64,000 nucleotides of DNA from an uncultured Lachnospiraceae bacterium (GTDB taxonomy: Bacteria > Bacillota > Clostridia > Lachnospirales > Lachnospiraceae), in contig CAJUQJ010000017.1 in NCBI GenBank assembly GCA_910588215.1, positions 6,478 to 70,477 of the forward strand. The letters run 5' to 3'. Positions 50,551 through 57,600 of this stretch are shown piece by piece; position 1 is the first letter of the stretch, and every line of letters starts with the position of its first letter. Both the position numbers and the translations under genes were made by a program. The notes under the pieces were generated by a model, which worked only from the letters and a program-made list of their open reading frames with translations, was not told the DNA's origin and made no database searches.

Positions 50551-51852
50551 ATGAATCAGAAAATTCCACATCAAAACATGTCGCACAAAAGAGTGCGGCA
50601 TAAGAAAATAACAGATCGACATAACGGAAAAGAGCAGATCTACTATGAGATCAGGAAGGTTTTGTCCGGGACAAGGAGCAGGCTGGCATTTCTGTTGCTG
50701 GCGCTGGTACTGGGCATTACGGTTTATTTCGCTCTTAGCGTGGAGTATGTAAATGAGGCGGGCGAATCCGAAAGGGGACCGGCGGCAGTGGCCAGCCTTC
50801 GGGCAGCGCAGAAAGCGTGGAGCGGTTATCTGGAGGAGGAGACGATCCGACAGGTGATCGCGGAGAACAGGCGCATCAATGAGACGCCGGAGGGCAGATC
50901 GGAACAGATCAAAGAGAGGAATATTGCCTACGGCTGGAAACAGGGCATAGCGGAAATACGCCGTCTGTTGAACTGTTCCTATGCGGAGGCGTTCCGCTCA
51001 TATGACTATTACCGGGCGGATTCTTTGACGGAAGAGGCGGCAGGAGCCTTCTATGAGAACAGGACAAGACTCTTGCAGGAGTGGCTTGCGGAAGAGGCCG
51101 GTGATCAGTATTCGGAAGCGGAAAAGGCATATCTGATCGGACAGTATGAGAGCCTTGAGACGCCTTTTTACTATGATTATCGGAAGGGGTGGACGCAGCT
51201 GTTTACATTTGCGCCGACGGTGGTGATGATCACCATGCTGTTTCTGGGCTATCTGGTGGCCGGCATTTTCTCCAATGAATTCGTCTGGCGGGCGGATGCG
51301 GTGTTTTTCGCTTCCTGCCACGGAAGAGACAGGGCGGTGGCGGCCAAGGTATGGGCCGGAGTCGGGATCGTCACGGCGGTCTACTGGATGGTGATGCTCA
51401 TCTACAGCGCTGCGGTGCTGGGCTATCTGGGTGCGGACGGCTGGAATTGTCCGGTACAGACGGAGCAGGGGGATTGGAAATGTTTCTATCACCTTACGGT
51501 CTGGCAGAAATATGTGCTGATCGCAGCAGGCGGCTATGTGGGATGTCTGTTTATGGCGGGCCTGTGTATGCTGGTATCTGCCAGGATAAGATCCGCCGTG
51601 CCGGCGGTGATGGTGCCCTTTGTGCTGATCTTCCTGCCGTCTTTTCTGGGGAATCTGGAAAGTGCGGCAGTCAATAAGATTCTGGGGTTATTGCCGGACA
51701 GACTGCTGCAGGTGGGCACTGCGCTGGATTACTTTGACCTGTATACGCTGGGCGGCCGGGTAATGGGAGCGGTGCCCATCCTGCTTGTGCTGTACGGGAT
51801 TGGTGTGGCGGCGGTGCTGCCGGTTGTCTACTGGTGTTTTGTCCGGTCGTAG
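50551..51852 (+). CDS. ABC-2-type permease (module 2)
   Basis: A 433-residue membrane protein with a long basic N-terminus, a first membrane segment (LAFLLLALVLGITVYFAL), an extracytoplasmic region of about 170 residues, and five or six further segments. The layout matches the module 1 permease, with a larger outer domain. GGAATGGAGGATAGCG precedes the ATG. Its 3' end overlaps the convergent blaR1-like gene by 25 bp. Confidence 0.85.
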   Translation: MNQKIPHQNMSHKRVRHKKITDRHNGKEQIYYEIRKVLSGTRSRLAFLLLALVLGITVYFALSVEYVNEAGESERGPAAVASLRAAQKAWSGYLEEETIRQVIAENRRINETPEGRSEQIKERNIAYGWKQGIAEIRRLLNCSYAEAFRSYDYYRADSLTEEAAGAFYENRTRLLQEWLAEEAGDQYSEAEKAYLIGQYESLETPFYYDYRKGWTQLFTFAPTVVMITMLFLGYLVAGIFSNEFVWRADAVFFASCHGRDRAVAAKVWAGVGIVTAVYWMVMLIYSAAVLGYLGADGWNCPVQTEQGDWKCFYHLTVWQKYVLIAAGGYVGCLFMAGLCMLVSARIRSAVPAVMVPFVLIFLPSFLGNLESAAVNKILGLLPDRLLQVGTALDYFDLYTLGGRVMGAVPILLVLYGIGVAAVLPVVYWCFVRS

Positions 51853-53516
51853 GAGGAATCGCCGTCTTCCTCCGGGGTGGAGAAGAGACTGACTACGGTG
51901 CCGTCTTCGGTCGTCGCGACGACGGTGGAGATGCAGCCGTACCGGTCGCGGTGGACGACGATATCCAGACTGCCGCCCATATTGGACTGCCAGATTTTGT
52001 TCAGCTCATCGGCGAAACTGTGGACCGGGCTGCCCTGATAAAGAAAAAAGCCGTTTTCATTTCTGGTCAGGCCCCAGGATGCGTATTCTTTGGCTTCGGT
52101 TTCCGGATCGAGGCAGAGTGTATAGCTGGGGGCAAAGGCATTCTTTTCCACATGGAATTCAGCAGACAGAGCTTCCCGAATCCGTTCCGCCATCAGGTCG
52201 GGATCGCCGGTGTCGTCCGCCTTTAAGATGGCCAGGATCGTGTCATCTGCCCGTTTTCCGGGATTCCTGCCAAGCGCGATGTCGCGGGTCAGAGAAACCT
52301 TGAAGGCCCAGCGGGAATCGGGACTCCCGTAATAGCAGGTACTGCTCAGGTAAGAGTCAAAGGGCGCCTGCCCGCCGGTAGCGCACACCACGGTACTGCA
52401 GGTAAGCAGCAGGGAGACGGTGCACAGCATGAAGAGGGACGTCCTTTTGTAGCGCAGTACGCGCTGGATCCTTTTTTCCACCTCTGTCTTGGAAAAGGCG
52501 CTGTACAGGAGGGGAGAACGGCTGGCGCTCACGGCCATGGCAAGAAGGCTGCAGGCATAGCTTTGTCTTGCATTTTCCTCCCGGCAGGCGCGCAGCACGG
52601 CTTCGTCGCAGGCGGCTTCCAGATCGGATGCCAGGCATCCGGCCATCAGCCAGACAAGCGGGTTAAACCAGTTGAGACAGAGTGTAGCCAGCATGGCCGC
52701 CTTAACCCAGTTATCCCGGCGTCTGATATGCATGGTCTCATGAGCCAGGATGTGGCGCAGCATCTCCGTATTCCCAAAGTCCATCCGTGCCGGCAGATAA
52801 ATACGGGGTGAGAGAAGGCCGCACACGAGAGGGGAGGCGATCTCGTCATTGGTAAAGACCAGAATATGTGGCATCTGCATCTCGCGCAGGAGCGTATTGA
52901 CGGTTTCGTTGTGCTCCACCAGCAGGCTTTCTCTCAGCCTCCGAACATAGCGTTGTCTTTGCAGCAGCAGGAGGAGCGCCGTAACGATGACGCCGGACAG
53001 ATAGAAGACCGGCAGCAGGGTTCGCAGCGAATCATGTCTGTAGAAGAAAGGCAGGGGGTCCGCTGACAGGACAGTGGAGCGACCTGTTGCGTTTTCTGTT
53101 GACTGGGAGATGACAAAGTCGGTATCTGCAGTCAGACGGGAATCGGCCGTGGCGGATGCACCCGGCATACTTGTGACGATGGCATCGTTTGTGCCCGCGT
53201 CTTCTGTGACGGAAGCAATCTCCGTATCCTCAGACAGATATTCCGTAGAGGGTTCATTGTAGGCGGCGGCTTCTGCGGAAACAGTGACGCTTGTGACGGC
53301 AGGCGCTGAAAGCAGGCCGGGAGCCTTCACGCTGAGCGGGCTGCTTAAGGAGAACGGGACGAGAAAGCGGACGATCACCAGTCCCCACAAAAGGGGGAAA
53401 ACATAGCCCGGCAGTCTCTTTTTCAGAAGCAAGCGCAGCGTGAACACCATGAGCAGCAGCACACTTCCGTAAAGCATCATAAAATGTAAGGGCATGGAAA
53501 ATCTGAAATGTAACAT
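51828..53516 (-). CDS. BlaR1/MecR1-type M56 metallopeptidase sensor
   Basis: A 562-residue membrane sensor-protease. Four hydrophobic segments surround a zinc peptidase domain with HETMHIRRRDNW (HExxH) and the downstream Glu in ASDLEAACDEAVL. A Ser/Thr/Ala-rich loop of about 80 residues lies between the first two segments and the third. The C-terminal part is an extracytoplasmic domain of about 170 residues that lacks the penicillin-binding SxxK domain of true BlaR1, so the signal is probably not beta-lactam acylation. It follows the BlaI-type gene after one base. Confidence 0.92.
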   Translation of the reverse strand: MLHFRFSMPLHFMMLYGSVLLLMVFTLRLLLKKRLPGYVFPLLWGLVIVRFLVPFSLSSPLSVKAPGLLSAPAVTSVTVSAEAAAYNEPSTEYLSEDTEIASVTEDAGTNDAIVTSMPGASATADSRLTADTDFVISQSTENATGRSTVLSADPLPFFYRHDSLRTLLPVFYLSGVIVTALLLLLQRQRYVRRLRESLLVEHNETVNTLLREMQMPHILVFTNDEIASPLVCGLLSPRIYLPARMDFGNTEMLRHILAHETMHIRRRDNWVKAAMLATLCLNWFNPLVWLMAGCLASDLEAACDEAVLRACREENARQSYACSLLAMAVSASRSPLLYSAFSKTEVEKRIQRVLRYKRTSLFMLCTVSLLLTCSTVVCATGGQAPFDSYLSSTCYYGSPDSRWAFKVSLTRDIALGRNPGKRADDTILAILKADDTGDPDLMAERIREALSAEFHVEKNAFAPSYTLCLDPETEAKEYASWGLTRNENGFFLYQGSPVHSFADELNKIWQSNMGGSLDIVVHRDRYGCISTVVATTEDGTVVSLFSTPEEDGDSSYDRTKHQ

Positions 53517-53517
53517 G

Positions 53518-53871
53518 TTATTTCGCCTCCTTGATCATACGGGAAAGCCTCTCGGCATCTTCTTCCGAGATTCCCTGATTTTTCAGAAATGATGAAAAAA
53601 ACAATTCACTGGAACCGCCGAACATCTTGTCGATCAGCTGCTCGGTCTCACTGCGCGCCACTTCGTCTCTGGTGACCAGAGGTGTGCAGAGAAAGCCCGG
53701 ATCTTCACGGCTGACAGCTTCCTTTTCGATACACTTCTTGATCACCGTGTAGGTAGTGTTCTTATTCCAGCCGATGCGCTGTGACAGTACGTCCACGATA
53801 TCGCGGGCTGATTTCGTGCCTTGTTCCCAGAGCACTTCCATTACTTTCAGTTCTGAGTCGAATAGTTTCAT
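53518..53871 (-). CDS. BlaI/MecI/CopY family repressor
   Basis: A 117-residue winged-helix repressor: LKVMEVLWEQGTKSARDIVDVLSQRIGWNKNTTYTVIKKCIEKEAV is the DNA-binding part, followed by a dimerisation helix region. Such repressors are cleaved after their M56 partner is activated. ATG 53871 is chosen because GGAGG lies ten bases upstream; TTG 53880 is too close to it. Two dyads upstream are probable operators. Confidence 0.94.
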   Translation of the reverse strand: MKLFDSELKVMEVLWEQGTKSARDIVDVLSQRIGWNKNTTYTVIKKCIEKEAVSREDPGFLCTPLVTRDEVARSETEQLIDKMFGGSSELFFSSFLKNQGISEEDAERLSRMIKEAK

Positions 53872-53945
53872 AGTAATCAATCCTCCATTCCAGCGCGATT
53901 TATCGCTTGGTAATTTTTATTCTCTATTCTGTCGATTCCATCCTA

Positions 53946-53996
53946 TAGACTATTGTAATAGTCTACTGATTGGTTATAGACTATCACGATAGTCTG
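53946..53996 (-). promoter_or_regulatory. Double dyad operator for the BlaI-type repressor
   Basis: TAGACTATTGTAATAGTCTA (53946-53965) and TAGACTATCACGATAGTCTG (53977-53996), start to start 31 bp, three helical turns. Both are of the form GACTAT-N-ATAGTC and lie 75-125 bp before the repressor gene. Confidence 0.8.
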
Positions 53997-54108
53997 CACG
54001 TGTCAAGAAGGAATTTCTAAAAAAAGGTAAAAAAAGAACCGGGACAAAATCTTAATGCAGCGATAGATTTTGCCCAGGTATGCAAGATGCTTTGCTTTAA
54101 AGCGGATA

Positions 54109-55008
54109 TCAGGATACTTTAGCCTTTAATTGCCTGACTTCTGATTCGACCATTCTAAGCCTGAGCGACAGCATCTCGACTTCACTGCTTGGATGCATTG
54201 CATCATGCAAAATGCGTGACAGATCCAGATGTCCTTCTGCCACTCGTTGAATGTTGATACGAATTTCATTCTCGAGGATAAGATCAGTATGACGGACATG
54301 GCTTTTAATTTCCTTCAGATTACTCTCAAGGGAGTTTGTTTTGGTGTCAAGAGAATTCACTTTATTGTCAAGAGCAACTACTTTGTTGTCAAGAGAATTC
54401 ACTTTATTGTCAAGAGCAACTACCTTGTTTTCGAGAGAATTCACTTTGGAGTCAAGAGCAACTACTTTGGAGTCAAGAGAATTGACTTTATTGTCAAGAG
54501 CAACTACTTTGTTTTCGAGGGAATTCACTTTGGAGTTAAGAGCAACTACTTTGTTTTCGAGGGAATTCACTTTGGTGTCAAGAGCAGTCATTTTGTTGTC
54601 AAGGGAGTCCATTCTTGTCTCTATAGAATCCATTTTCGTTTCGAGGGAATCCATTCTGGTTTCGAGAGAGTCCATTCTTGTCTCTATAGAATCCATTTTC
54701 GTTTCAAGGGAATCCATTCTGGTTTCGAGAGAGTCCATTCTTGTCTCTATGGAATCCATTTTCGTTTCGAGGGAATCCATTCTGGTTTCGAGAGAGTCCA
54801 TTCTTGTCTCTATAGAATCCATTTTCGTTTCAAGGGAATCCATTCTGGTTTCGAGAGAGTCCATTCTTGTCTCTATGGAATCCATTTTCGTTTCGAGAGA
54901 ATCCATTCTGGTTTCAAATGAATCCATTCTGCTGTCCAAAGTACTTATCTTGCAGTCCAATGAACCTATTTTCTCAAGAATCAGATCCAGCTTTCTACTA
55001 TCTGTCAC
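54109..55008 (-). CDS. Repeat-built coiled-coil protein
   Basis: A 299-residue protein that is almost all heptad repeats. Residues about 20-135 are built of MDSLETR/MDSIETR/MDSLETK heptads grouped in 21-residue blocks; residues about 140-235 of NKVxxLDxKVVAL-type 14-residue blocks. The C-terminal 60 residues (VRHTDLILENEIRINIQRVAEGHLDLSRILHDA) are non-repetitive and match the tail of a Lachnospiraceae coiled-coil family of unknown function. It should form a long parallel rod. The DNA repeats create false ORFs on the other strand. CATTATCACCTCC shows a good ribosome site. Confidence 0.85.
   Translation of the reverse strand: MTDSRKLDLILEKIGSLDCKISTLDSRMDSFETRMDSLETKMDSIETRMDSLETRMDSLETKMDSIETRMDSLETRMDSLETKMDSIETRMDSLETRMDSLETKMDSIETRMDSLETRMDSLETKMDSIETRMDSLDNKMTALDTKVNSLENKVVALNSKVNSLENKVVALDNKVNSLDSKVVALDSKVNSLENKVVALDNKVNSLDNKVVALDNKVNSLDTKTNSLESNLKEIKSHVRHTDLILENEIRINIQRVAEGHLDLSRILHDAMHPSSEVEMLSLRLRMVESEVRQLKAKVS
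54621..54935 (-). repeat. 63-bp tandem repeats inside the coiled-coil gene
   Basis: Five units start at 54621, 54684, 54747, 54810 and 54873. Two silent variants alternate, so units 2-3 and 4-5 form a 126-bp higher-order repeat, evidence of recent unequal exchange or slippage. Confidence 0.85.
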
Positions 55009-55241
55009 ATTATCACCTCCCTATAGCGGTAGAAGTTTCCGATTCGTTGAATTTGATTATAGCATTAGCAAACAAGCTTGTCTACATATTTATCAAAATA
55101 ATTAAAACGAAAAAACGTTAATCTTGTTTTTGGGGTTTATAGGATGTTTTTCTTTTCAGAGTGTGCTATGATAAAAAAGTCGGATATACGTAGTGAGAAA
55201 GAAAACCGGACGATGACAGCGAAGGGAGGACGGACAGGCTT

Positions 55242-56033
55242 ATGCTGCATGTTATCATATGTGATGACGAGGCGGCTTCGCTCTCTTTTCTAGAAACCCT
55301 GGTCAGAGAGTGGGCGGCGGGGAGAAAATGCGGGATCACTGTCACGATGTGCAAAAGCGCGGAGCAGTTTCTGTTTAACAGGGAAGACTGGGAAGAAGCG
55401 GATATTATGCTTCTGGACATTGACATGCCGGGGATGAACGGTATCAGTCTGGCCCGCAGGCTGCGGCAGGAAGGGAAGCGCGTTCAGATCATCTTTGCGA
55501 CGGGGCTTGCGGATTATGTGCTGGAGGGCTATGATGTGGAAGCCGTGTCCTATCTGATCAAGCCGGTGGAGCGGGAGAAGCTCTTTGCCTGTCTTGACCG
55601 GGCGAAGGAGCGGTGCGGGCAGGAAGAACCGGTTCTGCTGCTGGATCTGGCAGGGGGTACGGCGCGGGTCAGACTGGCGCAGATCTGTTATCTGGAAAGC
55701 GATGCCCACGACACGCAGGTGCATTGTGTCCGTTCTGCTTACAGCATGGAAGAAGAACCGCCGCAGGCAAAGAGGCAGACTGTTCAGGAAACAGAAGTAA
55801 ATGCGGTCGCGACAAAGACAGTGCGCTGTCGGACGGGGATCCGGGAGCTGGAAGAGCGGCTTGTGCGTTACGGCGGTTTTTTCCGGATTCATCGCTCTTA
55901 TGTGGTGAATCTGGCCTATGTCAGCCGGATCACCAGAAAAGATGTGCTGATGGACAGCGGGGAAACGCTTCCGGTCTCCCGTAACAGGTGGGAGGCGCTC
56001 AACAGGGCATATCTTAACTATTATAAAAAGTGA
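55242..56033 (+). CDS. LytTR-type response regulator
   Basis: A 263-residue regulator with a receiver domain (acidic pocket CDDE at residues 8-11, phosphoacceptor Asp59 in MLLDIDMPG, Lys in YLIKPVE) and a LytTR DNA-binding domain (LAQICYLES..., RYGGFFRIHRSYVVNLAYV, LPVSRNRW). A Glu/Lys/Thr-rich insertion of about 30 residues lies within the LytTR domain. AgrA/VirR/ComE-like. It is followed by its sensor kinase and then by ABC exporters. Confidence 0.95.
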   Translation: MLHVIICDDEAASLSFLETLVREWAAGRKCGITVTMCKSAEQFLFNREDWEEADIMLLDIDMPGMNGISLARRLRQEGKRVQIIFATGLADYVLEGYDVEAVSYLIKPVEREKLFACLDRAKERCGQEEPVLLLDLAGGTARVRLAQICYLESDAHDTQVHCVRSAYSMEEEPPQAKRQTVQETEVNAVATKTVRCRTGIRELEERLVRYGGFFRIHRSYVVNLAYVSRITRKDVLMDSGETLPVSRNRWEALNRAYLNYYKK

Positions 56034-56043
56034 GAGCGTAAAA

Positions 56044-56083
56044 GAATAAACGAATAAGGGAATAAACGAATAAGCGAATAAGG
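56044..56083 (+). repeat. 8-bp tandem repeat between regulator and kinase genes
   Basis: About five units of GAATAAAC/GAATAAGG begin ten bases after the response regulator stop and end near the ribosome site of the kinase gene. It can be read as a 16-bp unit repeated two and a half times. Confidence 0.75.
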
Positions 56084-56100
56084 GAGAGGCAGAACTCCGG

Positions 56101-57318
56101 ATGGAACAGGAAATTTTCCAGCTGCTGTGGCTGGGGTGTTATTGGTATTATATTGAGCAGATGGGAAGCATGGAGAAGGGAATCGGTAAGCGTGCGCTGG
56201 GTATTTGCCTGACGGGTGCGGTTTTGGCCTGTTCTTTTTTCGTGCCGTTGTTCGGGATAAAATTCCGGGCGGCAGCGGCGTGGATCCTGATCGCCGGAAT
56301 CCTGACACTGTACGACTTGTTTTTTGATGCGGAAGCCTTTGTGCGGCAGGGGTGGCGGATTCTGCTGCCGGGCCTGTGTATTGCAGTGGGAATCCTGGCA
56401 GCAAAAGCTGAGGAGATTTTTGTGCTGCACGGCGGGATCATGCTCGTGTTTCTGCTTCTGCTGGGGAAGAAACGGGAAAGTCTCAGGCTGTGGAACGGCG
56501 TGCTGCTTGTGGCGGCCTACGGCATCATAGGGGCTTTTCTGTGGCTGCTTGGCTGTACGGGGCAGGTGGAGGCGACGGTGCTGCCGCGCAGTACTTTTTT
56601 GTGGGGCGGCATTGTGCTGGAGGCGCTTTTGTTTCTGGCGGTGGAGGGGACACTTTTTTCCTATAAAAAGGGGTTTGACTTCCGCACGGAACAGTTCCGG
56701 TCGGAGCTGATGGAACACCAGTATGACGAGATCAAGAGCGTCTACATGGATATGCGGGGATGGCGGCATGACTACCATAACCATATGCAGGTGATGAAGG
56801 CGCAGCTTGCGCTGGGGAACACGGAGGAGATGGGTGCCTATCTGGACCAGCTGGAGCGGGAACTGGACCGGGTGGATACCTTTGTCAGATCCGGCAATCT
56901 GATGGTGGATGCCATCTTAAACAGCAAGCTGACGCTGGCCAGACGGCAGGAGGTAGCCGTGAACTGTAGCGCGAAGGCGCCGGAAAGGCTTTCCGTGGAG
57001 GATGTGGATCTTTGTGTCATTCTGGGAAATCTGCTCGACAATGCGCTGGAAGCCTGCGCCCAGGTGGAGAAGGAGAAACGGTTTCTTCGTCTCTATCTGA
57101 CGGTCAACAAGAGTCAGCTGTACTTTTCCGTGCAGAATGCGGCGAAGGAGGAACCGGATTTTGAGGCCAGCCGTTATATCAGCAGAAAACGGGGCAACCA
57201 CGGTCTGGGCATGAAGCGGGTAAAGGCGGCGGTGGATAAGTACGACGGTTATCTTAACCTGGCCAATGAACCGGGGATCTTTGCGGCGGAAGTGACCATG
57301 CCGCTGTCACTTTCGTGA
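56101..57318 (+). CDS. GHKL sensor histidine kinase (AgrC-like)
   Basis: A 405-residue membrane kinase with about six hydrophobic segments in residues 1-195, then the phosphoacceptor H223 in WRHDYHNHM and an ATPase domain with N-box NLLDNALEA and G-box HGLGMKRV. This is the quorum/peptide-sensing class typical of LytTR partners. No peptide pheromone gene (AgrD-like) or AgrB is seen nearby, so the ligand is unknown. Confidence 0.95.
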   Translation: MEQEIFQLLWLGCYWYYIEQMGSMEKGIGKRALGICLTGAVLACSFFVPLFGIKFRAAAAWILIAGILTLYDLFFDAEAFVRQGWRILLPGLCIAVGILAAKAEEIFVLHGGIMLVFLLLLGKKRESLRLWNGVLLVAAYGIIGAFLWLLGCTGQVEATVLPRSTFLWGGIVLEALLFLAVEGTLFSYKKGFDFRTEQFRSELMEHQYDEIKSVYMDMRGWRHDYHNHMQVMKAQLALGNTEEMGAYLDQLERELDRVDTFVRSGNLMVDAILNSKLTLARRQEVAVNCSAKAPERLSVEDVDLCVILGNLLDNALEACAQVEKEKRFLRLYLTVNKSQLYFSVQNAAKEEPDFEASRYISRKRGNHGLGMKRVKAAVDKYDGYLNLANEPGIFAAEVTMPLSLS

Positions 57319-57358
57319 ACGGTCTGTGCATTTCGTGTAAAAAAGAATACATTTCGTG
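57311..57358 (+). promoter_or_regulatory. Three TTTCGTG direct repeats (LytTR-like operator)
   Basis: TTTCGTG at 57311, 57331 and 57352, spaced 20 and 21 bp, all on one face of the helix. LytTR proteins bind direct repeats of about 9 bp at 21-22-bp spacing. A weak promoter (TTGATG 57371, TATAGG 57395) follows, upstream of the exporter genes. Confidence 0.55.
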
Positions 57359-57406
57359 CGGGAATCTCCTTTGATGGGGATTCTTGTTTTATCATATAGG
57401 AAATTC

Positions 57407-57509
57407 TATAGTTAACGACATTAGAAATTTCGTTTTTGGCCTCGCAGGGGCTACCGTATATGGCTCCTGCAAGAGCCGGAAACAGAAATTTGTTATGTCG
57501 TTTACTATA
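57407..57509. mobile_element. 103-bp inverted-repeat element (MITE-like), copy B
   Basis: Ends TATAGTTAACGACATTAG and, inverted, TATAGTAAACGACATAAC; internal GCAGGGGC/GCTCCTGC stem. Inserted between the LytTR-like repeats and the exporter genes; same length as copy A. Confidence 0.8.
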
Positions 57510-57600
57510 CGATATAGAAAACTACTTCGGATTTATAAGGACGGGAAGCACGGCATAAGGACGCGGTTTCCCATACAATCCGGAAAGGAGAACGAAGAAT

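Noticed and set aside
54341..55105. 254-codon plus-strand ORF (and a 230-codon one) over the coiled-coil gene
   Set aside because: Antisense of a 63-bp repeat whose length is a multiple of three, which keeps all frames open. The minus-strand frame has the ribosome site and a non-repetitive family tail.
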